From CAZADA01 sp964636945 (GTDB taxonomy: Bacteria; Pseudomonadota; Alphaproteobacteria; Caulobacterales; Maricaulaceae), in the NCBI GenBank assembly GCA_964636945.1, contig CAZWVH010000039.1, positions 1 to 25,612 on the forward strand: 25,612 nucleotides of DNA, written 5' to 3'. Made by a program: the position numbers and the translations under genes. This document shows positions 8,136 to 15,673 of this stretch, piece by piece. Numbering within the stretch: position 1 is the stretch's first letter; each line of letters starts with the position of its first letter. The notes under the pieces are model-generated. The model did not search any database. It saw only the letters and a program-made list of their open reading frames with translations, and was not told the DNA's origin.

Positions 8136-9632
8136 TTATCGCCGACCAGCCGCCGGCGCCGGCGCGCGTTTGGGTTTGCGCCGTTTTTGACGATGAGGCC
8201 GGCCGCCCGGCGCTCCGGCATGGCCGCCACCACCGGTCCCACCGTGCGCGGCGCCTTGACCTGAATGCGGGCGCGACCCACGGCCAGCCTTTGCAGCTTG
8301 GCTAGGCCTACCGCCGTCATTCCTTTCTCCGCCAGCTTTACTTGCGCCAGCTTTGCTTCCACCAGACTGATCATTGCGGCGCGCATCACCGCCTCCAGCC
8401 TTTGGCCCGCGCGCATGTTGCGGCCGGCGTTTGAGCTGTTGCTGGGTCTTGCGCGCAGGGCGTTCATCACGCGTGTGTTCGTCGTCTGCCACACGCTCGC
8501 CGGGCGCTGCAGTGAACGAAGCGGACGGGATTTTGTCCTGGGTCAGTCGCTCAATGGCGCGCAGCTGGGCGCGTTCATCATCGGCCACAAAGGAAATCGC
8601 AATCCCTTCCGCACCCGCGCGGCCCGTGCGCCCAATCCGGTGCACATATTGTTCGGCCACATTGGGCAGATCGAAATTGATCACATGGCTCACGCCGGGG
8701 ATGTCGATCCCGCGTGCGGCGATATCCGTGGCCACCAAGATTTTCAGCGATCCCGACCGAAACGCGTTGAGCGCGCGCTCGCGTTGGGGCTGGCTCTTAT
8801 TGCCGTGGATGGCGGCGGCCTGCACACCTTGCCCGCCCAAACGCTTTACGATCCGGTCCGCGCCGTGCTTGGTGCGTGAAAACACCAGCACCTGTTCGAT
8901 GGCGTCGTCCTTGAGAGTTTGACTGAGCAAAGCGGGTTTGTCGCCCGTCGCCACATGGATCACGCGCTGGTCCACGCGCTCCGCCGCGCTGGAGGTCGGG
9001 GTGACCGACACCATTTCCGGCTTGGTCAAATAGCGTTGGGCCAGCTCGCCAATGGCTTTGGGCATGGTCGCAGAGAACAACACGGTTTGGCGTTTGTTCG
9101 GAACCAGCGCCACGATTTTGCGCAGGGCGTGGATAAAGCCGAGATCCAGCATCTGGTCGCCCTCATCCAGGACCAAAACCTCCACATCCGACAATTTCAG
9201 CGCGTTTTGGCTCACCAGGTCCAAGAGCCGGCCGGGGGTGGCGACCACAATGTCGGCGCCAAACTTGGTCTGGCGGATCTGGCGCGCAATCGGCACGCCG
9301 CCGAACAGGGTGATCACCGACAGCCCCGATTTGCCGCCATAGGTTTGGAACGAGGCGGCGATCTGGCTCGCCAGCTCACGCGTTGGCGCCAGGATCAACG
9401 CGCGCATGCCGCGCTTGGGCGTTTCGCGTTTGTCGCTGACCAAGCGATGGAGCGTCGGGAGCGCGAACGCCGCGGTCTTGCCCGTTCCAGTTTGGGCGAC
9501 GCCGAGCACATCGCGTCCGGCGAGCAGAAGCGGGATGGTTTGCGCCTGAATGGGCGTAGGGGTGGGATAACCGGCGGCGGTAACCGCGGTCATGATCGGT
9601 TCGGCCAAGCCGAAATCGGTAAAGTGCGTCAC
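8136..9632 (-). CDS. DEAD-box ATP-dependent RNA helicase, RhlE-like
   Basis: ATP-driven RNA unwinding enzyme, probably acting in ribosome assembly or RNA decay. From a GTG start at 9632 it is 498 aa, beginning MTHFTDFGLAEPI, where family similarity starts; the frame is open to an upstream start at 9686 giving 516 aa. Motifs in order are the Q motif GYPTPTPIQ (21-29), AQTGTGKT (46-53), PTRELA, TPGRLLD, motif II DEGD (156-159, normally DEAD), FSATMPK, ATDIAARGIDIPGV and HRIGRTGRAG. The last 120 or so residues form a low-complexity tail rich in Gly, Arg, Lys and Ala, typical of RNA-binding tails in this family. The long upstream region of about 380 bp may form a regulated leader. It lies between trpA and trpB, where a helicase is not expected. 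Confidence 0.93.
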   Translation of the reverse strand: MTHFTDFGLAEPIMTAVTAAGYPTPTPIQAQTIPLLLAGRDVLGVAQTGTGKTAAFALPTLHRLVSDKRETPKRGMRALILAPTRELASQIAASFQTYGGKSGLSVITLFGGVPIARQIRQTKFGADIVVATPGRLLDLVSQNALKLSDVEVLVLDEGDQMLDLGFIHALRKIVALVPNKRQTVLFSATMPKAIGELAQRYLTKPEMVSVTPTSSAAERVDQRVIHVATGDKPALLSQTLKDDAIEQVLVFSRTKHGADRIVKRLGGQGVQAAAIHGNKSQPQRERALNAFRSGSLKILVATDIAARGIDIPGVSHVINFDLPNVAEQYVHRIGRTGRAGAEGIAISFVADDERAQLRAIERLTQDKIPSASFTAAPGERVADDEHTRDERPARKTQQQLKRRPQHARGPKAGGGDARRNDQSGGSKAGASKAGGERNDGGRPSQAAKAGRGSRPHSGQGAAHGGTGGGGHAGAPGGRPHRQKRRKPKRAPAPAAGRR

Positions 9633-10010
9633 AAAAAACTTTCTCAAGGCAATGCGAGGCGCGCCGTCCAGGTCAAGCCTAGGCACGGCGGTGTCGCGGG
9701 TTCATGGCAACGACCCGCGTGAATTCAGGGCGCACTGGCTAAGATTGAGGTCAGGCTGGCGCCAATCGCGCAATACCGAGCGCGTGTTTCACGCGCGCCA
9801 GCTCCAGCGCTGAGCGCCGGGACGACTGGGTATGTGCCTCCATTCGCGCGATTTTGCAAGTGCGAAGCGTGGGGGGGTGAAGGAGTAGGGGGCGGTGTGG
9901 CTCACGGCGACGGCAGCTGCGTTGCTAAGATGTTGTCGTCATTGTCGTTCTACCTGGTTTGCAAGAGCAGGTATAACAATGGACCGCGGAGCCACGGCCC
10001 AATCACCACC
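9633..10010. other. Intergenic region between trpB and the helicase gene
   Basis: About 378 bp downstream of trpB and upstream of the helicase, both on the minus strand. I see no gene. Two small hairpins are visible. GCGCGTG (9780-9786) pairs with CACGCGC (9790-9796) around a TTT loop, and TACCTG (9951-9956) pairs with CAGGTA (9968-9973) shortly after the trpB stop. Neither is followed by a T-run on the minus strand, so neither is a clear intrinsic terminator. The region probably carries the helicase promoter and 5' leader. Confidence 0.4.
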
Positions 10011-11270
10011 TCATCCCCCATCTCCCAAAATATCCATCACGGAGAACAAATCCTTATCTCCGCGCCCGCACATATTCATCAAAACGATGCGCGGTGTGCC
10101 GTCCGGGCCGGTGGCGCCCAGCTCTTGGGCAAGGTCGCCGGCGCGGGCAAGCGCGTGGGCGGGCTCCAGGGCCGGGATGATGCCTTCCAGGCGTGAGCAC
10201 AGCTGGAACATGTCCAGCGCCTCTTGGTCGGTGGCGGACACGTATTTCACCCGGCCTGCATCGTGCAAAAACGCGTGTTCCGGGCCGATGCCGGGATAAT
10301 CAAGGCCGGCGGAAATGGAGTGCGCGTCAAGGATCTGCCCGTCCTCGTCCTGGAGCAAATAGGTGCGGTTGCCGTGGAGGATCCCCGGCTTGCCGCCGGT
10401 GAGCGAGGCCGCGTGCCGGCCGGTCTCAATGCCGTCGCCGGCCGCTTCCACACCGACCAGACGCACCGCCTCGTCCTCCAAAAACGCGTGAAACAGCCCC
10501 ATGGCGTTGGAGCCGCCGCCAATGCAGGCCACGGCCGCGTCTGGCAATTGTCCCGTGCGGTGCAAGAGCTGCGCGCGCGCCTCGCGTCCGATCACGGACT
10601 GAAAGTCGCGCACCATCATGGGGTAGGGATGGGGCCCGGCCACGGTGCCGATGACGTAAAACGTGTCATGCACATGGGTCACCCAGTCGCGCAGGGCCGC
10701 GTTCATGGCGTCTTTGAGCGTGGCCGTGCCCGAATGCACCGGCCGCACCTCTGCGCCCAGCAATTTCATGCGAAACACGTTGGGCTTTTGCCGCTCCATG
10801 TCTTCGGCGCCCATAAACACCACACAGGGCAGGCCAAAGCGCGCGCACACCGCCGCGGTGGCGACGCCGTGCTGACCCGCGCCGGTCTCGGCGATGATCC
10901 GGGTTTTGCCCATGCGCCGGGCGAGCAGGACCTGACCCAGGCAATTGTTGATCTTGTGCGCACCGGTGTGGTTGAGCTCATCGCGCTTGAGCCAAATTTG
11001 CGCCCCGCCGAAATGCTCGGTCAGCCGTTCGGCGAAATAAAGCGGGGAGGGCCGGCCCACATAATCGCGCCACAACTGATCCATTTCCGCTTCAAACGCC
11101 GGATCGGCCTTGGCCTCGGCGTAGGCGCGCTCGACATGGAGCACCAGCGGCATCAGTGTTTCCGCCACATAGCGCCCGCCATAGGCGCCGAAGCGGCCCT
11201 GGGCGTCAGGTTGAGCCGAGAGGGTGTTGGGCGCGGACTGCCCGGCGGGGGTGAGATCGGTTTGGGTCAT
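10011..11270 (-). CDS. trpB: Tryptophan synthase beta chain
   Basis: TrpB is the PLP enzyme that condenses indole from TrpA with serine to give tryptophan. The 419 aa protein is of the standard TrpB1 type that pairs with TrpA. It shows GRFGAYGGRYVAETLMP, the PLP lysine in NHTGAHKINN (Lys106 by position), ETGAGQHGVATA, the GTVAGPHPYP segment, the phosphate-binding GGGSNAMG, GLDYPGIGPEH and the C-terminal MCGRGDKD. The first 25 residues before GRFGAYGG are low-complexity and variable, so the exact start is slightly uncertain. It is on the same strand as trpA and trpF but separated from both by unrelated genes. Confidence 0.97.
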   Translation of the reverse strand: MTQTDLTPAGQSAPNTLSAQPDAQGRFGAYGGRYVAETLMPLVLHVERAYAEAKADPAFEAEMDQLWRDYVGRPSPLYFAERLTEHFGGAQIWLKRDELNHTGAHKINNCLGQVLLARRMGKTRIIAETGAGQHGVATAAVCARFGLPCVVFMGAEDMERQKPNVFRMKLLGAEVRPVHSGTATLKDAMNAALRDWVTHVHDTFYVIGTVAGPHPYPMMVRDFQSVIGREARAQLLHRTGQLPDAAVACIGGGSNAMGLFHAFLEDEAVRLVGVEAAGDGIETGRHAASLTGGKPGILHGNRTYLLQDEDGQILDAHSISAGLDYPGIGPEHAFLHDAGRVKYVSATDQEALDMFQLCSRLEGIIPALEPAHALARAGDLAQELGATGPDGTPRIVLMNMCGRGDKDLFSVMDILGDGG

Positions 11271-11377
11271 GGGCGCGAAATATCACGCTCCAGCCAATTG
11301 GCAAATGTAGCAAACGGTAGGGCGGGTTGGGGTCGCCACGGGGTTTGGCGTTTGCCGGTCGAGGAGGACAAGGTGTT

Positions 11378-11408
11378 ATTGTACGTTTGTTGGGCGACAT
11401 GAAACGTA
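11378..11408 (-). promoter_or_regulatory. Candidate trpB promoter with flanking inverted repeat
   Basis: On the minus strand a good -10 hexamer TACAAT lies at 11378-11383. A perfect 7 bp inverted repeat, TACGTTT (11382-11388) and AAACGTA (11402-11408), is spaced by 13 bp, so its half-sites sit near the -10 and -35 positions. This is a plausible operator about 110 bp upstream of the trpB start. No good -35 is present, which would suit an activated promoter. Confidence 0.3.
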
Positions 11409-11438
11409 AAACCACACCGTCATAAATAACAGCTCGTT

Positions 11439-11546
11439 TCCCACTCCGGAGCCCAGCGACGTGAGTGGGACCCAGGCGGCCGTAGCGCGACGCCATTGGC
11501 GAAGGCTGTCCCTCTGTGGTGAGCCCGTCGCCCCCCTGGGTCCCAC
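11439..11546. repeat. Three-armed palindromic element
   Basis: GTGGGACCCAGG (11465-11476) is perfectly complementary to CCTGGGTCCCAC (11535-11546) across 58 bp. The same central arm, as GAGTGGGA (11463-11470), is also complementary to TCCCACTC (11439-11446) across 16 bp. The loop contains another short hairpin, CGCCA/TGGCG at 11491-11501. The two large stems exclude each other. No T-run follows on either strand. It could be a dispersed intergenic palindrome or an RNA switch in the trpB leader. Confidence 0.45.
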
Positions 11547-11730
11547 CGCTCTTGCTGACGCAAGCCGGTGGAAATCGATTATTCTGGATTGGTTGTGGGC
11601 GAGCACAGCAAACGGTAGAACGTCGTGGGTTCATTTGGGCATCTACGCGTTGGGCGGCGATGACTGGGTCATACTGAAAGTCTTAGGCAGGGCGTTCACT
11701 TGTGACCAGCGTGTGGATGAAGGAGGCGTC

Positions 11731-12456
11731 ATGCCGCGGTCCGGTTCAAAAACCATTGTGTGCGCCAGCATGTTTGCGATCGGCGCTGGTTGTGCGACCG
11801 CCCCGCCCCCCGCGCCAATGCAGGGCGGAACGCGTGAGCCGCCGCGATACTACGAATGCTCAGCCAGTGCGGAGAGCGAGTTTGGCCGGATCAGCGGCTG
11901 GCGTACGGTCGATTTGGAGGGCGCAGACTACATCTCGGTCAATGATTGGCGGACCCTACTCATAAGCTGGAACTATGCGGTGAACCAATGGCAATCGCCA
12001 GGCTACACCTATCGCATGTCTTGGTTTGAAACAGGCGATCGCGACGCCTTGAATGAATCCGGGTGGCTGTCGATTTATTTCCGCTGGACCGAGGAGCTTC
12101 CCCGCCGCTACTCGTTGCATTTCGCTCGGGGCGAGGAGCGTCCAATTCGCGGGGACGTCGCGATGCAAACCACGCTGCGCGGGCGTCAGGACCATGATCG
12201 CACGGGCACTCATGTGATTTTGAGTTTCGGAGAATTGCGGGCGTTCGCGCAGGGCGCGGGCCCCCTCACCGTGCGTGTGCTGAACAAAAAAGGCGAGGCG
12301 GTTCAGTCCATGGCCCTGGATACGTCCGTTCTCGACTCAGCGGTCGAGGCCGCTCGTGAAATCTTGGCGGAATTGGACGCGAAAGCGGCCGAGTACGCGA
12401 CCGCCTGTAATCTGCTCGAAGATTACGAGAGGATTGTGGTGGGTGCAGACGGATGA
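11731..12456 (+). CDS. Predicted lipoprotein of unknown function, paralogue 1
   Basis: I do not recognise a named family. The ATG at 11731 is preceded by AAGGAGG (11720-11726), which fixes the start despite a longer open frame upstream. The 241 aa product begins with a short basic stretch, a hydrophobic segment and a lipobox-like AIGAGC with Cys21, so it is probably an outer-membrane-anchored periplasmic lipoprotein. It is homologous along its length to the protein at 14021-14725. Shared blocks are a Tyr-x-Cys near the mature N-terminus, GADYxSVNDWR, ELPRxYSLH, AMQT, a GDI/GEL-x-AFA block, AVQSM, a single Cys in the C-terminal helix, and the ending ADG. The two conserved cysteines could form a disulphide. 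It faces a convergent acyltransferase gene. Confidence 0.75.
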   Translation: MPRSGSKTIVCASMFAIGAGCATAPPPAPMQGGTREPPRYYECSASAESEFGRISGWRTVDLEGADYISVNDWRTLLISWNYAVNQWQSPGYTYRMSWFETGDRDALNESGWLSIYFRWTEELPRRYSLHFARGEERPIRGDVAMQTTLRGRQDHDRTGTHVILSFGELRAFAQGAGPLTVRVLNKKGEAVQSMALDTSVLDSAVEAAREILAELDAKAAEYATACNLLEDYERIVVGADG

Positions 12457-12517
12457 AACCAGCCCTGCAGTCATGACGCTGGGTCACCTTGGTCAACTAT
12501 GGCCAACTACCGTCAAG

Positions 12518-12587
12518 CGGACCCGCCGAATGTCGTTGGTTCATTGGATTGATTGTGCGTTGGAATGATTGGTCGACGGCGGGTCCG
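12518..12587. repeat. 11 bp inverted repeat between convergent genes
   Basis: CGGACCCGCCG (12518-12528) and CGGCGGGTCCG (12577-12587) are perfectly complementary across a 48 bp loop. A second small hairpin, CCTTG/CAAGG, follows at 12600-12616. The position between the ends of a plus-strand and a minus-strand gene suits a two-way transcription barrier, but no T-run is present. Confidence 0.4.
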
Positions 12588-12647
12588 GCCGCTCCGCGAC
12601 CTTGACCCGCCCAAGGCCAATTCAAAGCATTCCATGTGCAACGCAGA

Positions 12648-13895
12648 TCACGCCCTCACCCCCTGCGCCATAAGCTCTGGCTTGGGCTTGAGCCCAAAGG
12701 CCATGCGGGAGGGGTTCCACATCATAACCAAGGCGGTGAGCGCCACCGAGCCGGATATGGTCACGATCAAAATCAGCAGCGCCTCGACCGCCACGGGAAG
12801 CTGCCAGGCGACGATCACCGCCGCAGCGAGGATCATGACGGTCTGGTGGAACACATAAAGCGGGAAAATCGCGCGATTGAGCAGCGCCAGGCGCGGGCCA
12901 TACCGGTTGAGCCAGTGATAGGCTGCGCCCACTAACGCAAAGATCACGCCCCAGGCATAGGTCACGTAAAGCAGGGCGTAGAATGCATCGGTCGCCCAAT
13001 ATCCGGCGTCGAAAAAGCCGATCCTGGCCAGGACCACGCCCGACACCGACGCCACCGCTGCGACACCCGCGAATACAAACCAAAACCGTCCGAGCAAGGG
13101 CCAGAAACTTGTGCGCTTTGCGGCGAGAACACCCATGGCGAAGGCGCTGATGAACAGGGCGTGGAGGTAACCGTCTTCGAAGAATTTCAGCTGATAGCCG
13201 AAGATGGGGAACAGCAACCAGCGGCAGAGAAACGCCAAGCCCACCGCGCCGGCGATCAGGGTGTAGTCGGCCCACTTGCCCTGGCGCGACCACCAAGCGA
13301 ATGCCGGTTTGAGTACCCCGGAAAACGCCAGCGCCGCCAACGCCAGTGTGTAGGCCAACAAATAGACGACGAACCACAGATGATTCCAAGACGGCATGGC
13401 CAACGGCGCGCCGTCAATGACAAATTGGTCGCTGCCACTCAAATAGAGCGGCCAAAACTCAAGAAATGAGCCTGAATATTGGAGCTTGCTGGCAACCTCA
13501 ATATAGGCCTGGGGCGGAATAAGGATGAACAAGCCGATCAGCAATGGCGGACCCAAACGCAATATGCGCGATCGGGCAAAGGTCTTGGGTCCAATTTTAT
13601 CAATCAAGAATCGGCTGGCCGCTCCAGAAATAAAGAACAGCAAGGTCAATCGCCACGGATTGATCATGTTCATCACAAAAGTAAGCTCAGGGACGATCCG
13701 TTCCGACTTAATGTGAAATGGCCAAGGCCAATAAATCATCCCCACATGGTAGACGATCAGCAGGGCGAATGCGCCGACGCGCAACCAATCGAGATAGGCC
13801 AGCCGGCCGGTGTTTAGTTTCGCATCAGGCGAGTTGAGCTCGGGTCCGATGGGTCCGACGGGGTCGCTGTAGTGTTCATTTTGGAGAGGTAACAT
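12648..13895 (-). CDS. Acyltransferase family 3 integral membrane protein
   Basis: Membrane O-acyltransferase of the Acyltransferase_3 (OafA/NodX-like) type, which moves acyl groups, often acetyl, onto exported sugars or other envelope molecules. The 415 aa protein has about ten hydrophobic segments. The N-terminal signature YLDWLRVGAFALLIVYH contains the family's Arg-x10-His pair (Arg39 and His50). No periplasmic SGNH domain is attached, so it belongs to the standalone type. Substrate cannot be inferred. The first 30 residues are polar and variable, and the ribosome-binding site at the ATG is weak, so the start could be slightly downstream. It lies between the two paralogous lipoprotein genes, on the opposite strand to both. 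Confidence 0.85.
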   Translation of the reverse strand: MLPLQNEHYSDPVGPIGPELNSPDAKLNTGRLAYLDWLRVGAFALLIVYHVGMIYWPWPFHIKSERIVPELTFVMNMINPWRLTLLFFISGAASRFLIDKIGPKTFARSRILRLGPPLLIGLFILIPPQAYIEVASKLQYSGSFLEFWPLYLSGSDQFVIDGAPLAMPSWNHLWFVVYLLAYTLALAALAFSGVLKPAFAWWSRQGKWADYTLIAGAVGLAFLCRWLLFPIFGYQLKFFEDGYLHALFISAFAMGVLAAKRTSFWPLLGRFWFVFAGVAAVASVSGVVLARIGFFDAGYWATDAFYALLYVTYAWGVIFALVGAAYHWLNRYGPRLALLNRAIFPLYVFHQTVMILAAAVIVAWQLPVAVEALLILIVTISGSVALTALVMMWNPSRMAFGLKPKPELMAQGVRA

Positions 13896-14020
13896 GCGTC
13901 GCTGAACCAGGCCAAATGTGTGTATCGCCCAGGTAAAGCGGTAAGTGCAGCGTCATAATGTCCCAATCTGAGACGCCATGCTAAGGTCGCGCCATGTCCA
14001 CAAAGCGTATGGAGGTGGTC

Positions 14021-14725
14021 ATGCGGAGCAAACATGCCTGCGTATGGGGGTTGGCGGTGGTTTTGGCAGGATGCTCGTCGTCGCCGCCACCCGTTGAACC
14101 GGTCGAACCGCCGAGCTTTTATCGGTGCTCGGATTCGGTGGAGGGGCCCTACGGTCGATTGGAAGCGTATCGGACACTCGACGCGAGCGGCGCAGACTAT
14201 GTTTCAGTGAACGATTGGCGCGCCTTCAATTTGCGCTGGGTTTATGAAGTCAATGCGAGCGAGCGGCCTGGATACCGGTTTTGGGGTTCATGGTCAGACC
14301 CCGACGATGTGGGTGAAAATGGACTTGTGAGCATCATCATCGATTGGCCGGACGAACTGCCGCGCCAGTATTCGCTCCATATCGGGCGAAGCAATGTCAG
14401 GATCGATCAGGGCGCGCCGCAAATCGCCATGCAGACGGGCGGCGTGCTTGAGCGCAGCGCCAATGATCCGCGCCTGACCCATCTGAGCGCACGGATGGGG
14501 GACATTTGGGCTTTCGCCAAAGAGGCCGACACTTTCATCGCCATCGTGCGCGACCGGGAGGGCCGGGCGGTGCAATCCATGACCCTTAACGCGAGCGTGT
14601 TTGATCAGGCCTTGCGCGCGGCGCGATGGCTCAACAGGGAACTGGATAAATCCGTTACCGATTACATCGCCTTTTGCGCCTATGAGCGGGACGTTGAGAC
14701 GGTCATTCTGAGTGCGGACGGTTAA
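14021..14725 (+). CDS. Predicted lipoprotein of unknown function, paralogue 2
   Basis: Unrecognised family, clearly related to the lipoprotein at 11731-12456. I chose the ATG at 14021 because GGAGGTG (14011-14017) precedes it and it opens a compact lipoprotein signal: Arg-Ser-Lys-His, a hydrophobic core, and lipobox LAGC with Cys18. The open frame begins nine codons earlier at 13994. The mature 217 aa protein keeps FYRC, GADYVSVNDWR, ELPRQYSLH, AMQT, MGDIWAFA, AVQSM, a C-terminal-helix Cys and the final SADG. No enzyme motif is visible. The repeated architecture and similar translation signals imply gene duplication with the acyltransferase gene between the copies. It ends 11 bp from a convergent third lipoprotein gene. 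Confidence 0.75.
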   Translation: MRSKHACVWGLAVVLAGCSSSPPPVEPVEPPSFYRCSDSVEGPYGRLEAYRTLDASGADYVSVNDWRAFNLRWVYEVNASERPGYRFWGSWSDPDDVGENGLVSIIIDWPDELPRQYSLHIGRSNVRIDQGAPQIAMQTGGVLERSANDPRLTHLSARMGDIWAFAKEADTFIAIVRDREGRAVQSMTLNASVFDQALRAARWLNRELDKSVTDYIAFCAYERDVETVILSADG

Positions 14726-14736
14726 GGCGGTCGGAT

Positions 14737-15297
14737 CTACTCCAACGCTTTGCCCACTTCGCGAGTGAGGGCGACGGTCTCATCGCGCAACAAACCTTCG
14801 CCGGGTCGGCGGGCCTCGATGGAGATGATGAACTGACCGGCCAGAATCATGCCGCCGATTTCGTTCTCGCTTTCAAATGCGGCGACATCGCCCACGCCCT
14901 CCACAGGCTCGGACAAGCCGCTCTCCAAGCCCATGGTGAAGTCGAAATATCCCTTGGCGTCGCGTGAAGACCTCCAGTCGGTGAGCCCCATGGAGACCGA
15001 GACGGCGTTTGGCGGAGCGACGCCTTGGGTTTCATAGGTGCATTCCGAATAATTCAGCCCACTGGCTTCGGCCGCGTTGATCTGTTCAATCCGGTTCAGC
15101 TCCGCGCCTTCAAACTGCGCTTCAACCGCGTCGCGCGGCAAGAGCGAGCAGGGCGCATCAAAGTCGATCGTGTAGGTGCGCGCCGGCGTAGCGGCGTCGG
15201 CCGAGCTTGACGCGGTGTCGGTGTCGGCCTCGTCTGCACCGCACGCGGCGAGGAATGCGATAATTGCCACTGCGCCAATTCTGGCGTGTCTTGTCAT
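14737..15297 (-). CDS. Predicted small lipoprotein
   Basis: Secreted lipoprotein of unknown role. The ATG at 15297 has GAGGGGGA just upstream; a TTG five codons earlier is also in frame. The 186 aa product has Arg-His-Ala-Arg, a hydrophobic stretch and lipobox FLAAC, then an Asp/Ser/Ala-rich linker. The mature domain begins around PCSLLPRDAVEAQFEG and has a second Cys in SECTY. That layout (Cys-x-LL near the start of the domain and a later Cys-x-Tyr) is reminiscent of DUF3558-type lipoproteins, but the similarity is weak and I do not assign it. It converges on the paralogue 2 lipoprotein gene with an 11 bp gap. Confidence 0.7.
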   Translation of the reverse strand: MTRHARIGAVAIIAFLAACGADEADTDTASSSADAATPARTYTIDFDAPCSLLPRDAVEAQFEGAELNRIEQINAAEASGLNYSECTYETQGVAPPNAVSVSMGLTDWRSSRDAKGYFDFTMGLESGLSEPVEGVGDVAAFESENEIGGMILAGQFIISIEARRPGEGLLRDETVALTREVGKALE

Positions 15298-15496
15298 GGT
15301 CGTCCCCCTCAACGAATTTGCTTAGGCCTAAGGTGTCATCGTTTTCAATCCGGCGCTAGCCGAACAGTTTCACGGTTCATACCGCAGGTTCAACCAGAAC
15401 GCGCGCAGCCCAGAGGGATGGCCGGAACGAAGTGGGTTTGAGATCGTTGCTACACCATCCCTCATGTAAATTTCACCCAAACGAATGGGCGTCGAA

Positions 15497-15662
15497 ATGG
15501 ATATCCTTCGTCTTTTGCTTTCAATCCTTCTGCCCCCCACTGGGCGTATTTTTGCAGGTCGGCTTGACCGCACAATTTTGGATCAATGTGTTGTTGACCC
15601 TATTCGGTTACATTCCCGGCATTGTTCATGCGGTTTGGATCATCGCCAGACGCTCCGCCTAA
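15497..15662 (+). pseudogene. YqaE/Pmp3-type small membrane protein, frameshifted
   Basis: YqaE/Pmp3 proteins are hydrophobic proteolipids of about 50 residues with two membrane helices, often linked to salt or cold stress. From the ATG at 15497 the frame reads MDILRLLLSILLPP, then leaves the family. The other frame continues with PLGVFLQVGL, FWINVLLTLFGYIPG and IVHAVWIIARR to the stop at 15660-15662. Removing one C from the six-C run at 15533-15538 joins the halves into a normal 54 aa protein with the LPPLGVF and GYIPGIVHA signatures. So the gene has a +1 insertion in a homopolymer. It may be a true pseudogene, a sequencing error, or a site of ribosomal +1 shifting or polymerase slippage. 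No strong ribosome-binding site is seen. Confidence 0.8.
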
Positions 15663-15673
15663 AGCATCTGCGT

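Larger units (their letters stand above)
11271..11730. other. Divergent intergenic region between trpB and a lipoprotein gene
   Basis: 460 bp with open frames on both strands but no convincing start, ribosome-binding site or family resemblance. It holds the candidate trpB promoter, a multi-arm palindromic element (11439-11546), and a 12 bp direct repeat AGCAAACGGTAG at 11309-11320 and 11607-11618. The mix of inverted and direct repeats looks like a small repetitive element or a remnant of one. Confidence 0.45.

Noticed and set aside
9834..10196. Plus-strand open frame between the helicase and trpB
   Set aside because: Half of it is antisense to trpB, with no recognisable domain and no convincing start.
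10224..11402. Plus-strand 392-codon open frame opposite trpB
   Set aside because: It is antisense to a certain trpB gene, rich in His, Gly and Arg as expected from the opposite strand of GC-rich coding DNA, and has no family resemblance.
11206..11634. Minus-strand open frame overlapping the start of trpB, considered as a leader peptide or extra gene
   Set aside because: It has no run of Trp codons and no family similarity, and its middle is made by the palindromic element.
11461..11730. Upstream extension of the paralogue 1 lipoprotein
   Set aside because: The extension is made of the palindromic region; the ATG at 11731 has a strong ribosome-binding site and opens a proper lipoprotein signal.
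15321..15332. Perfect 12 bp palindrome CTTAGGCCTAAG upstream of a lipoprotein gene
   Set aside because: Several 12 bp perfect palindromes are expected by chance in 25 kb; position alone is not enough.
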